This document shows, piece after piece, positions 46,067 to 56,451 of a stretch of 64,000 bases of DNA. Position 1 is the first letter of the stretch. The number at the start of each line of letters is the position of its first letter. Source of the stretch: Favolaschia claudopus. Taxonomy: Eukaryota; Basidiomycota; Agaricomycetes; Agaricales; Mycenaceae. The position numbers were made by a program, and so were the translations under genes. The notes below the pieces were generated by a model that worked only from the letters and a program-made list of their open reading frames with translations, made no database searches and was not told where the DNA came from. The DNA is taken from contig JAWWNJ010000011.1 of NCBI GenBank assembly GCA_037176885.1, forward strand, positions 620,001 through 684,000, given 5' to 3'.

Positions 46067-47946
46067 ATGTCCATCCAATCTACTAATGAAGTTGTGGCTA
46101 TTGCGCGTACTCACCGCCGAACTCTCAGTTCAAACGAACTGTATGCGATCATTATGTTTCTCCCTTGTGCACAAAAGCCAACTATCTTCACAGCTCGTAC
46201 TTCCTTCCCAGCCGGGCTTACGGTCTCAACGACACATATAGTAAGTCTTTCACTTTGAATGCTCTATTCTTTGGCGCTGAAACGTCGCGTTCAGACCGAA
46301 TAATATTCCACGCCCCTCCCTCACTGGTCTCACCACTTCGCGTTCACATTGCATGGGCGATCATAAGACTACGACATTCGCTCATGGCTTGCCGTGTTGA
46401 AATGTCACCTGGAAAATACGACGAAGCGCAATTCGTGTACGTTCCTTCCATTCGTTAACCGGTGGACGATATCTCATTACCGAAATGACGATTAGATTGA
46501 GGCTGCCTTCGAGCCCCAGCGACGCAGTTGCTCAGGCAGCTTCCTCCCTTCGTTCCTTCGATGACGTTCCTGGCACAAGGGTGTTATCACAGGCTCTCAA
46601 CGGTCCACGCGTGTTGTCGTCAGACCGTCTCTCGAGCATTCACATCGCTCTGCATGGCGAAGTTTCACCAGGAATTCATGAATTCCATTTCGTTTACATG
46701 CTCCACCACATGATCAACGACTCTATCGCGATGTACAGGACACAGGATCTTATGTGCGAGCTGCTGGGCGGATCCGAGACCCCTGGAGGGCTACCTCGGA
46801 CCGACTTCGAACTGGGCAAAATTCTGGAGCGTGAGTGGACTCAGCGTTGCGGTGCTCAGCGTATTCCGCACCACGCTATCATCCCTTCTGCTGAGGACAG
46901 AATACAAGGACGCACTCCGTCCAAGTTCCGAGACGCAGCGTGGATGGTGGACAACGAAAATATTCAAAAGCGGTTCATTGTACGCCGTTTTCTACTTTTT
47001 GCCCGCTCCAACTCAAACAGTGTCGCAGGGCGGTCATGTAGTTCCCCGCCTGAAACGCACGAACCCTAAAAACCGTCTGGCCCAATTGCGCTGGTTCAAA
47101 GCCAGCTTCGACGTCGCCCAGACAAGCGCCATCATAGCACAGTGCAAAGCCAAGCGTGTTACTCTGGCGAACGCCATGTTCGTAGTCATCAGCTTCGCAT
47201 GGATCCGCCTCTGCGCATCCCGTCCGGACCTGACGGAGCGCAAGGATCTTCCTATGCTCATGTACACCGCGATCAACCTCCAGCGGTACCTCCGACCGAC
47301 TTCCCCTCTGGACTCATACATATCTCTGGCCCTCGAATACCACAACGTCGTGTTGCCCGCATTCATCCCACGCGACATCGACCCAGTCAAAATCTTTTGG
47401 GCGCGTGGGCGCGAGGCCCAGCGGCAGATGTTCCGACACGCACATAGCCCGTTATTGCTTAATCGCGCGGTTGTGACGGGAAAGCTTCGCGGGCAGCGCG
47501 CGAAGGCGTGGGCGCGTCTCGACGACGAGGCGGACGGGACGCTGCCTCCCACCAGGCGTACGATATCCGTCCCCTCACCAAAGTCTGATTCCGGCCAGGA
47601 GCCTCCTCCGGCGCTGGCGCTTGTCGGTCTCTCGAACGTCGGCGACTCGTACGCTACCGTCTTCCGCCCTCAACTGTACCCTTCGATTGCGGTGCAAGAG
47701 GTTGGCGGTATAGGGCGTGGTGGTCCAGGCGGGATGATCTTCCAGACTCGAACATTCAAGGGTCGGTTTTCGATCAATCTCGTTTTCGACGAGCCGGCGT
47801 TTACGCCGGGGCTGGTGGAGGATTTTTGGCGGCTTGTGGTGGATGGGCTGCACGTGTATGTGCTTGGGGATAAGAGTCTTGTTGGGACGGCACAGGAGAT
47901 AGACTATCTGGCTGATGTGCCATCCAAGGCGGCAGCGAAACTGTGA
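46067..47946 (+). CDS. acyltransferase-like protein AT4 (HHxxxD), 5 exons
   Basis: Exons 46067-46140, 46194-46240, 46295-46436, 46496-46979 and 47029-47946 give 554 residues, with the same phases as the other copies. Landmarks: THRRTLSSNEL, SSYFLPSRAYGLNDT, RIIFHAPPSLVSPLRVHIAW, YMLHHMIND, PGGLPRTDFELGKILEREW, LMYTAINLQRYLRP, FWARGREAQRQMFRH, and a C-terminal EDFWRLVVDGLHVYVL. It is the sister of AT2 by shared residues and shared intron-2 sequence. Intact, with a TATA element. It is separated from the AT3 and F-box block by the DUF6534 gene. Confidence 0.78.
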
Positions 47947-48521
47947 ATGGTCGATGTCGCCCACCTTTCGAGTGCGATTTTGCTTGCTTTATGGGCTCTA
48001 TCTGTAACTTATCTTTACCTCTCGCTATCAACTTGTTAACGCTCATTCGAAACTGCTTATATATAATTTGTGATGTGCCAATATGCTTAAAATTCGTATT
48101 CAATTCAACAGCAGAGATCTGGATCCGCTATGCTACTGTATCGCGTCTGAACGTCCTTGAAGTCCACCGCGGACTGCGTGTATCTCAAAATCAAAAACCG
48201 TCTAACACCATCTAGGTCGCGAAGAGTCGCAAATATTGTCTCAAAAAACGGCATCGACTCTCCTTCCTTTTTCGAACTCAAGATTCAAACGGTGTCACAG
48301 GAAATTAGTCAACGGCCCGTTGACTAAGCATTTGAGCTGGTCAAGACTCGCAACAGGGCGCTCACAGGCCCGCCAAAGTCGAGAGAATTACAGGAGAACT
48401 CAACATCCACAGTCCTGAGCGGGAAATGAGTAATCAGGCATGTAATTGAGGTTGGGCAATGGACGACATCCATGCATATAAATGAGGGCTTGGGCGCGAC
48501 TGGCATCCAAGTGAAAGAACA
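47947..48521. other. intergenic, AT4 3' flank and NmrA1 promoter
   Basis: AT-rich 3' flank of AT4 followed by the promoter of the first NmrA-like gene. No gene is seen. Confidence 0.4.
48477..48483 (+). promoter_or_regulatory. TATA box of NmrA-like gene 1
   Basis: TATAAAT, 45 bases before ATG 48522. NmrA-like gene 2 has TATTAAA at the same distance. Confidence 0.55.
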
Positions 48522-49454
48522 ATGCCCACTTTCCTCGTCACCAGTGCTACCGGCCGCCAAGGCGCCTCCACTGCGCGTATCCTACTCGCCCAAGGACACA
48601 AGGTTCACGCGCTAGTCCGCGACACGACCTCCCCTGCGTCCCTTGACCTGAAATCTCTGGGCGCCGTCCTATTCGGGGGCGGCTTCGACGACGTCGCTTC
48701 TATCAACGCAGCGATCAAAGGCGTCGAAGGTGTATTCCTGAACACCTTCCCTAATCTCCAAGACCCCAATGGCGAGAGTCGCACCGCGGAGACTTTCGTC
48801 GCTGCTGCACGCGCGGCAGGCACTGTCAAGTCGTTCGTCGTCTCCACCGTCTTCAGAACAAACGAGCAGGAGGACTGGAGCAAGCTCAAGGACGACTTCC
48901 CCTTCCTCTCCCTATACTTCACCAGCAAATCCAGCGTCGAGAAAGTCATCCGCGCGTCGGGGTTCACGTACACAATCCTGCGCCCGGGGTGGCTGATGCA
49001 TAATTACATTGGGTTCGCGACATCATACCATTGGCCCGATTACCCCACGAAGCGCCTCATCACTGTGAGCGTACCACGGGAGTGGCAGCTCGACCACGTT
49101 GATGCGGCGGATGTGGGGCAGTTCGCGGCGGCAGCGCTGTTGGAGCCGGAACGGTACAATAAGAAGGAGATTGATCTTGTGAACGAGTGGTTCACCTTCG
49201 ACGAGGTGGCGAAGCTTTTGTCGGACACTATTGGGGCGGAGGTCAAGGTCAAGTATCGCACACTGGAAGAGACGGCTGAGGCGAGGAAGCAGTTGCCGAC
49301 GATCGAGAGGCAGCTTTATGCGTCGGGTGGCCACGAGAAGACTCATCCAGATGGATCGAAGCTTGCAGGATATGGGTTCAAGTTGACGACGTTCAAGGAG
49401 TTTTTGGAGAGGGAGAAGATTGAGATTAGGAAGACGGTTGGGATTGACGCGTAG
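48522..49454 (+). CDS. NmrA-like NAD(P)-binding reductase 1, intronless
   Basis: Atypical short-chain dehydrogenase of the NmrA/isoflavone-reductase-like type; 310 residues, one exon. A Rossmann start at residues 3-16 (FLVTSATGRQGASTARILL) has the glycine pattern of the family. YFTSK (about residue 131) fits the YxxxK catalytic pair. RPGWLMHNYI and DHVDAADVGQFAAAALLEP are typical of the second half. It may be an NAD(P)-dependent reductase or a redox sensor; nothing in the sequence decides which. It is tandem with a close paralogue 545 bases downstream in the same orientation. Confidence 0.85.
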   Translation: MPTFLVTSATGRQGASTARILLAQGHKVHALVRDTTSPASLDLKSLGAVLFGGGFDDVASINAAIKGVEGVFLNTFPNLQDPNGESRTAETFVAAARAAGTVKSFVVSTVFRTNEQEDWSKLKDDFPFLSLYFTSKSSVEKVIRASGFTYTILRPGWLMHNYIGFATSYHWPDYPTKRLITVSVPREWQLDHVDAADVGQFAAAALLEPERYNKKEIDLVNEWFTFDEVAKLLSDTIGAEVKVKYRTLEETAEARKQLPTIERQLYASGGHEKTHPDGSKLAGYGFKLTTFKEFLEREKIEIRKTVGIDA

Positions 49455-49998
49455 TTATCTCCACAAATGCTTGTATAGCCTGAGGTTTAAATTCCAATTA
49501 TGTCGTATTTTTGAGTAAAGTAGCAGGGGGATGGAGGCGGAGTCGTCGAGGGCTCAGGGTATAGGGCCATTGAGTGCACAGTGGGCCACAGAATGTTGCG
49601 TCTTGGAGCACAGAATTTCGCCTAGGGTTGAGTGGATTTATTGATTTTGTGTGGCTTGAATGAATGGGTTGCTGTGAGTCCCGGACGCGAGGTAATGGAT
49701 CCTGATTGTGCGCAGTGGCTCCCGGTGAGGTGCGTGTGAATGATTCGCCATGTAAATCACTGAATGAATGATCGACATGGCGAGGAGCAGTGAGCACTGC
49801 TCTCTGGATAATTTCTTCGTCAATTATCCGAAAGTTGTAGTCGCGACGTCGTAGCTGGAATGGTCATAGAGAATTGGTCAAGGGCAAATCCAGAGCATTC
49901 AATACATTCAACAACATGCAATTCGTGTTGGGCAACTGCACGGTGCTCGCCGCTGTATTAAAGGCCACCGTGAGTGACATACCGACCTGCGCTAAACG
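49455..49998. other. intergenic between the NmrA paralogues
   Basis: Holds the 3' flank of gene 1 and the promoter of gene 2. No gene is seen. Confidence 0.4.
49955..49961 (+). promoter_or_regulatory. TATA-like element of NmrA-like gene 2
   Basis: TATTAAA, about 44 bases before ATG 49999, in the same place as the TATAAAT of gene 1. Confidence 0.45.
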
Positions 49999-50937
49999 AT
50001 GCCCACTTTCCTCGTTACCACCGCCACCGGCCGCCAAGGCGCCTCCACTGCGCGTATCCTGCTCGCCCAAGGACACAAGATCCATGCGCTAGTGCGCGAC
50101 TCAACCTCCCCTGCGTCCCTTGACCTGCAGTCTGTGGGCGCAATCCTGTTCAAGGGCGACTTCGCCGACGTCGCTGCCATCAATGCAGCACTCCAAGGCG
50201 TCGATGGCGTATTTCTCAACACCGTCCCCAACCTCCAAGACCCCAATAGCGAGATTCGCGCAACGGAAACCTTCGTCGCGGCCGCGCGTGCCACCGGCAC
50301 GGTCAACTCCTTCGTTGTCTCCACCGTCTTCAGGACAGACGAGCAGGAGGACTGGAGCAAGCTCAAAGACGATGGGTTCCCCTTCATCTCTGCATACTAT
50401 AGCAGCAAAGCCGGAGTCGAGAGGGTCATACGCGCGTCGGGCTTCGCGTATACGATCCTGCGCCCGGGGTGGCTGATGCACAATTATATTGGATCCGCGA
50501 CGAAGTATCATTTTCCTGGATACCGCACGGAGCGCGTCATGACGGTGAGCGTCCCGCGGGATCATAAGCTCGACCACTTCGATGCGGCGGATGTGGGGAA
50601 GTTCGCGGCGGCAGCGCTGTTGGAGCCGGGGCGCTACCGCGGCAAGGAGATCGATCTGGTGAATGAATGGTTGACATTCGAGGAGGTTGCGAGACATTTG
50701 TCGGACGCTATTGGGGCGGAGGTGAAGGTCAGATATCGCACACCAGAGGAAACGGCTGAGGCGAAGAAGAAGTCGCCTTCGGTGGAGAAACAGGCGTATG
50801 CGGCGGATGGGTATGAGAAGTCTCGTCCAGATGTGTCGGGGATTACCGCAGGATACGGGTTTCCTTTGTCGACGTTCAAAGAGTTTTTGAAGAGGGAGAC
50901 GAGTGAGATTAGGAAGACGGTCGGGATTGATGCGTAG
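49999..50937 (+). CDS. NmrA-like NAD(P)-binding reductase 2, intronless
   Basis: Tandem paralogue of the gene at 48522; 312 residues, one exon. It has the same landmarks: FLVTTATGRQGASTARILL, YYSSKAGVERVIRASG, RPGWLMHNYIGSATKY, DHFDAADVGKFAAAALLEP and the shared C-terminal EIRKTVGIDA. Base-level similarity is high along the whole frame, so the duplication is fairly recent. Both copies look functional. The tail of a third copy follows at 51092. Confidence 0.85.
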   Translation: MPTFLVTTATGRQGASTARILLAQGHKIHALVRDSTSPASLDLQSVGAILFKGDFADVAAINAALQGVDGVFLNTVPNLQDPNSEIRATETFVAAARATGTVNSFVVSTVFRTDEQEDWSKLKDDGFPFISAYYSSKAGVERVIRASGFAYTILRPGWLMHNYIGSATKYHFPGYRTERVMTVSVPRDHKLDHFDAADVGKFAAAALLEPGRYRGKEIDLVNEWLTFEEVARHLSDAIGAEVKVRYRTPEETAEAKKKSPSVEKQAYAADGYEKSRPDVSGITAGYGFPLSTFKEFLKRETSEIRKTVGIDA

Positions 50938-51091
50938 TTGTCTCCACAAATGCTTGCATAGCCTTTTGTGGTTTGAACTCCAATCATAGTATCGTATCTA
51001 CCGTATCTTGCACTTGACCATGCAGAACACAAGGAGATGGGGGTGGAATCGGAGAGGGTATAGATGACATTGAATGCGTAATGAGCGACAC

Positions 51092-51266
51092 AGAAGAAGT
51101 CGCCTTCCGTGGAGAAACAGATGAATGCGGCGGATGGGCATAAAAATTCTCGTCTAAATGTCTCGGAATTTAGTGCAGGATACGGGTTCCCTTTTTGACG
51201 ACATTCAAAGAGTGCTTGAAAAGGGAGAACAGTGATGTAGAAAAAACAGTTGGGATTGACGCCTAG
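51092..51266 (+). pseudogene. 3' remnant of a third NmrA-like copy
   Basis: Bases 51092-51266 repeat the last 175 bases of gene 2 (GAAGTCGCCTTCCGTGGAGA, GGATACGGGTTCCC, TTGGGATTGACGCC then a stop) with several indels that break the frame. So a third tandem copy once existed, or the 3' end alone was duplicated. Confidence 0.75.
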
Positions 51267-51619
51267 AGTAGAAGCTCGCAGAGTGGATATGTCATGGGAC
51301 GACTATATCGAATTTGCCTCAGAGTAGTCATCCAGCAGATAGAGAGAGCTCGAGTGGCATGATAACGTCCAGGAAATTGTTGATCGTTCTACGGTGCATT
51401 GGCATGAACGCTCGAAAACTGGCGGTTGAATTCACAGCAATTGCAATAGAACCATGATTCGAGCAAAGCGAAGGAATACACGAGAAGATATGGGGTGCAT
51501 GATGGAGGTTCAGGTCAAGTTAGAAACGCCGAACCCATCGGCCTCAGAATCAAACAAGACAAAACCGACCACGTCCTAAATCCTTCAACTAATTACTTCC
51601 CCGTCACGACTCACCGACG
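51267..51619. other. intergenic, ERV25 promoter
   Basis: About 350 bases before the p24 gene. No clear TATA element and no gene are seen. Confidence 0.4.
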
Positions 51620-52567
51620 ATGGCGGCGGCGCCAAACCCACTCGCGCCCCTCCCCCTCCTCCTCCTCCTCTCCCTCTTCGCCTTCTTCGCCCCAACACCA
51701 ACCCACGCCATAAAATTCGCCCTCCAACCCAACCGCTTCCCGCCCAACAAATGCATCTGGAACACCGCCCACAACGGCGCCCTCGTCATCGTCACCGCGA
51801 ACGTCGGCCCCGGCGAGGGCCAGCGCGTCGACATCGAAATTGTCGATTCCAGCGCGCAGAAGAACGTGTATCTGAGTAAACGCGATATCAAGGGCGAGAC
51901 AAGGTTTGCGGTGACGACGCATGCGGAGGGGGAGGTGGGCGTTTGTTTTAAGAATTTCTTGCATAAAGGTTGGTTGGGGTATTCCTTGTTATCATTCTCA
52001 TTCTCGCTCTTGCGAGGTTGAGGTTGCGTGCTTTCTTGGATGCTGAGACCGCTTGTTCACCAGACATCTCTTCCGAAAAGGCACCCAAGATGTCACGTAT
52101 CATCGACCTGGACGTTGACATTGGTGCCGAGGCCGTTGACTACAAGTACGCTTTCTTTACCTCCCCCACTTTCGACTTTCTCCTCAATAACACGTCCATG
52201 AAACTCAAAGCGCAATCGCAAACCAAGAATCCCTCTCCGGCCTCGAAACCGAGATGCGCAAGCTTGAAGGACTGGTAAAGGAAATCGTAGACGAAATGGG
52301 GTACCTCAAGAAGCGGGAAGAACGCTTCGCAGACACTAACGGTTCGTCTGTCTTCTGTCTTCATTCGTGCTCTCTGCTCGTACTATTTGTTCCCGTTCAC
52401 TCTACTCATTCTCCGTCTATCCTGCTTACACCCCTCTCTCCACAGTTTCCACCCAACAACGCGTCCAAAATTTTGCCTGGTTTACGATCGTGTGCCTCGC
52501 GTCCCTAGGGGTATGGCAAATATTCCACCTGCGCTCTTACTTCAGGCGTAAATACCTTATCGATTAA
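51620..52567 (+). CDS. ERV25: p24 family cargo receptor of ER-Golgi vesicles (Erv25-like), 4 exons
   Basis: Type I membrane protein of COPII/COPI vesicles. Exons 51620-51968, 52064-52145, 52211-52341 and 52446-52567 join in phase to 227 residues. Order: signal peptide (LAPLPLLLLLSLFAFFAPTP), lumenal GOLD domain with the conserved cysteines (NKCIWNT and GVCFKNF), coiled coil (SLSGLETEMRKLEGLVKEIV), one membrane helix (NFAWFTIVCLASLGVWQIF) and a short basic cytosolic tail (YFRRKYLID). SRIIDLDVDIGAEAVDY is characteristic of the Erv25 subfamily. Confidence 0.92.
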
Positions 52568-52846
52568 TGCATTGCTTTGGGGACTTGCTGCTGTACATTG
52601 CATAGAACGGGCGCCGTTCGAGAACGCTCAAGCAAGCACTACGCGGAGGAACACGTGAGTGAGGTCTATACACCCTGGTGAAGATGCGTCTGTCACGTCG
52701 AACACGCGGGTGTGAGATCGAGGCTGTACATGGCTATATCGTCCTTCCTTCCAGATGTACCACCTCACTGCGCAACAATAATCGAGTCTATTTTGTACAT
52801 TAGGACAGTTCAAATTTTTAACGTTCAAGCCTCGCATGTACAAGGG
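52568..52846. other. intergenic, convergent ends of ERV25 and F-box D
   Basis: The part next to F-box D (about 52750-52846) resembles, inverted, the 3' flank of F-box B (ACCCTTGTACA and AACTGTCCTA in the same order). So the D duplication extends past the stop codon. Confidence 0.5.
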
Positions 52847-54349
52847 TCAATAATGAAAGTTTTCCATAATAATGCTCGGAACTCTGGCTGACGATGAAAC
52901 GGTAATAAACAGACCCTCCTTTTCCAGTGGCGTGAACAGCAGCGTGAGCTGTTCTACCTCCAGGTACTCGAAACCTTGGTTCGTGATCAACAACCTGAGT
53001 AGTCGGGAACCGCCAACGGATTTCTGCTCCAGCCAATGCTCTAAGAAGGTCTGGATGAACGCCGCCGTCAATGAGCGAGTCGGATGGACCTCGATTGTCC
53101 CATCAAAATCTCCGAGCTCAAGAGAGGTAAGAGACGGCATCTTCTCTGTGAGATGAAGAGCCATTTCGTGATTAATCGAGTTCGAATATAGGTGGAGCAG
53201 GGTGAGTGAAGAAGCACAGTTTGAGCGAGTGACAAGACCCAAAACCGCCTCTACGTCCGCTGTCTGATAAACGGCGAGACTTTGTATACTGGGAGTCTCT
53301 AAGAAATCCAGCACAGAAGTTCGCTTCTGGTAAATGACTGGCTCGTCTTCAATCTGGAGCGCCAGCGAACGCAGATGGGGAAGACAGACAATGTTATGGT
53401 TCTGCTGAAGAATATCGGCAGTGGCGAAAGCGAGGGTACATTCTACGATGCTCGACAATTTTTGCAGCACCGTCAAGGCTTGGGTATTCGAAGTAGTCGA
53501 TGTGGACAAACGGGTGAGCTGGTGCCATGGGAGACTGAAGGGAGGACTGACATAGGTACTTTCCGTGTTCCATGAAAGTGCCTGGAGGTGCCTCAGCTTG
53601 GGAGCCACAGAAAACACATTCCAGAAGGCATCATCGTATTTGGATACAGTGTCGAATCTATCGTCCACAGACAGATCGATGGTTATGAGAAATGTCGTCA
53701 GAGAATCGAATCTGCGAGCCTTTGAAATTTGCTCGAGAAGCAAGGGGTGCATATAGACGTCAACGATCCCCCATTGCGCAGACGCTGAGAGCACAACATC
53801 GAGAACAGGATGTGATGCGCGCTGCCAGTCGTCATCGTCGCGGATCTTGAGGGTCAAAGGCATGTTCTGGGACCTTTCAATCTGCAGCCTGGTCAAAGGA
53901 ACGGCGCCCTTTTCTCCTATGCGATGCAGGTGCAGATCAAGTCGGGACCATAACGCGGGGTTAGACAATGCCACCGCAGACCAATGCCGACAGATGCGAG
54001 TGAGCAGCCATGGCGCATTGTCCATTTCTATCGTCAAAGAACTGGGGAACGTGTCTTGTACAACGGCAGAGAAGATCAATCCTAGAATTTCGGGGGGTAA
54101 ACGGCGGACGGGGGCGAAACAAGCTTTATAGGTCTTTATGGTCTGCCGCAGCTGTTCTTTACGAAGCTCGAGCGATGCTAAAGCCTCGTCCACCGACACC
54201 ATCTCTAAGTCCAGTTCTTCGATGTAAGACCGGACGACACCAGTCTCTATGGCGTCGGGAACCGTTGCGTTCGATTGAGCAAGATGCACGATGGTTACCG
54301 GAGGCGAGGGGAGTTCAGGAAAAGTGAAAGCTGAGGAGCGCGGCGTCAT
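52847..54349 (-). CDS. F-box protein D, intact, intronless
   Basis: Uninterrupted frame of 500 residues and the only intact close relative of B and C. MTPRSSAFTFPELPSPP start, coiled coil (SYIEELDLEMVSVDEAL, ASLELRKEQLRQTIK), F-box at about 84-135 (RRLPPEILGLIFSAV, then WLLTRICRHWSAVALSNPAL), then an irregular leucine-rich tail ending IIMENFHY. Expected role: SCF substrate receptor. It lies in inverted orientation to B and C about 14 kb away. Its promoter has a clear TATATAAAG that B and C lack at that place. The middle of the gene is nearly identical to B. Confidence 0.85.
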   Translation of the reverse strand: MTPRSSAFTFPELPSPPVTIVHLAQSNATVPDAIETGVVRSYIEELDLEMVSVDEALASLELRKEQLRQTIKTYKACFAPVRRLPPEILGLIFSAVVQDTFPSSLTIEMDNAPWLLTRICRHWSAVALSNPALWSRLDLHLHRIGEKGAVPLTRLQIERSQNMPLTLKIRDDDDWQRASHPVLDVVLSASAQWGIVDVYMHPLLLEQISKARRFDSLTTFLITIDLSVDDRFDTVSKYDDAFWNVFSVAPKLRHLQALSWNTESTYVSPPFSLPWHQLTRLSTSTTSNTQALTVLQKLSSIVECTLAFATADILQQNHNIVCLPHLRSLALQIEDEPVIYQKRTSVLDFLETPSIQSLAVYQTADVEAVLGLVTRSNCASSLTLLHLYSNSINHEMALHLTEKMPSLTSLELGDFDGTIEVHPTRSLTAAFIQTFLEHWLEQKSVGGSRLLRLLITNQGFEYLEVEQLTLLFTPLEKEGLFITVSSSARVPSIIMENFHY

Positions 54350-54397
54350 GTTGGTGTAAGAAGTGGGTGGCGGTCAAGGCGTAGTCTCGTAACAAGA

Positions 54398-54406
54398 CTT
54401 TATATA
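54398..54406 (-). promoter_or_regulatory. TATA box of F-box D
   Basis: On the minus strand this reads TATATAAAG, about 50 bases before ATG 54349. Confidence 0.55.
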
Positions 54407-54623
54407 CTCCTTTGAAAATAATCGTTCAACCTAGTCAAGGTGGAAGGCAAAGAACAATCGTGACATCACACTTGTACAAACAAGATTTTGCGTGGTGAAC
54501 GCATCCGAGAAACTTTGGCCTCGCTAGTCCCCAGAGTCAATGATCAATTCCTGAAAAGCCTTCGGCAGTGAGTTGAGTCGAGGCAATTTCTATTCTTATT
54601 CATTTCCAAGCAAGCAAAAATCA

Positions 54624-56228
54624 CTACCAACCCGCCCCGACATTCCTCCCACTCTCTACACAATCCCCAACACTAACACCCCTTACCCCAGCACCAACCA
54701 CCTCCAACCTCCCACCCCACCCCTCCTCACTCAAAGCCTCCCTCAACTTGTCCATCCTCTCCAGATGCCCCGGCAACGGTGTGGGAATACACTGATTCTG
54801 CTCCCACCTCCGCACCAACAACGGTTCCGGCAGCGGTTTGCGCCGATTCAGCTGATACTGCAGATGCGCTAGGACAACAGGCAGGGCGGTGTCGACCGAA
54901 CGGTGTGGGCCGCCCATCATTACCGTGACTTTCGTTACCCCCTTCTGCGCGACAACATCGTCTTGCGCGGGGAGGGTTTCTGAGTCGAATGTGACGCCCA
55001 GGATACCGGCGTCGTCGGCGGGGTAGTCTTCCTGCGGGCGGCAGACGAGATACCCGAAGCCGCGGGGAAAGATTTTTCCTGGAGGGCCGGGGAAGACGAG
55101 GTTGAGGGCGGTGACGGAGGAGGTGGGGTTGGTGGTTAGATACGGGAGGGGGTGCGACTTCGGGATTATTTTGTTGAGTGCTGGGAGGGGGAGCGCGGAG
55201 ACGATGTGGGAGGGAGAGACGGGTTGGGTTCGGTCTGTTGTAATCTATAGCTTGTTAGACGATAGAAATATTCTGACGCGACGCGTACCTCGAACCCATC
55301 TTGCTCGTCGTTCGGCCTTAACCCCAACACCTGCGTCCCAGCCAGCACCTGAATCCTCGGATTCTTCATAACCGCGCGCGTCAACGCGTCTGGAAGCGTG
55401 ACCATCCCATCCTTGAACGAAAACACCGACACCCCCTCCATCCGCCTCCAGACCTCATCCCCCACCTCATACCCCCTCCTCTCCTCCTCTTTCTTCTTTC
55501 TCTCCTCCTCCCTCGCCTTCCTCCCCCTCGTCAACAAATACCACAATATCCTCCCCTTCCCCTTCTCCTCCAGCTCCCACAACCTCGGAAACGCCGCCCT
55601 CACACTCAACAACCGCGCATCAGCCGCGTATATCCCATGTCCAATAGCACTCCCCAGCACCCGCGCAGTCACCGCGTGTCCCCTCCTCGTCAGGAAACTC
55701 TCAACACTCTCATCCAAGACGCCCTCCGGCCGATTCCACCCCCGAACCAGCTCGAAGTTGAGGCCCGGCTGGATGAAATAGCGCAGCTCGGACCATAGGT
55801 AGGAGATGCTTGGACCTGGGATTTTGTAGATCCCTGGCGTGCCGGGGACGTGGAGGTAGCGGTTTTTGGCGGCGGGGGAGGAGGTGGGGGTGGTTATGAT
55901 TGAGGAGGATAGACCGAGGAGGTGGATCTATACCTGCGCCAGGGCGGTCAGTTCACCTGTTTTTTGGCTAGAGAGGCGGGGGAGACGCGTTCACCAGCTC
56001 CAGAACCGAGTTCGCGTTGGGTCGAAGCGAGCGTGGGCCGCCTTCAAGCACAACAGAGCCGAGTCCATTCGGGAGTTGAACACGTTCGGTGCTGGATGCC
56101 CATCCACCTAGCCGTTTTTGTTTTTCGATTATGGTTATAGATGCAGAAGGGAAGCGTCTTGAGAGGTGAAACGCAGAGGACAAGCCAGTGAGCCCGCCTC
56201 CCAACACTGCGATGTGTCTGGGAGGCAT
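54624..56228 (-). CDS. HEM14: protoporphyrinogen oxidase (haem biosynthesis), 3 exons
   Basis: FAD enzyme of the inner mitochondrial membrane that oxidises protoporphyrinogen IX to protoporphyrin IX. Exons 56228-55995, 55927-55289 and 55244-54624 join in phase to 497 residues. The N-terminal dinucleotide motif is HIAVLGGGLTGLSSAFHL, followed by IIEKQKRLGGW and LEGGPRSLRP. HLLGLSSSIITT, AAKNRYLHVPG and AIGHGIYAADARLLSVRAAF are typical of PPOX. The C-terminal FAD segment reads VVGAGVRGVSVGDCVESG. A basic, Glu/Lys-rich insertion (KAREEERKKKEEERRGYEV) lies in the middle. It is followed in the same orientation, upstream, by AT5. Confidence 0.92.
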
Positions 56229-56451
56229 GAAGGTTTAGAAGAAACAAATTGCCGCGGCCAACAAATAAACCAACATAATTACAACAAATCCTATTACAAT
56301 GAGCGAATATGTACGACCTATATACATTCCCCATCCACCCATCCATCCATCCATACCACCGCAGCAAGTCAGTATGTAAGTAAGCAAAAATTACCAGACC
56401 AGAAAAAACGAGCGAATAAAAAAACGAGCGTGTCAGTATTTTTTTTCATCA

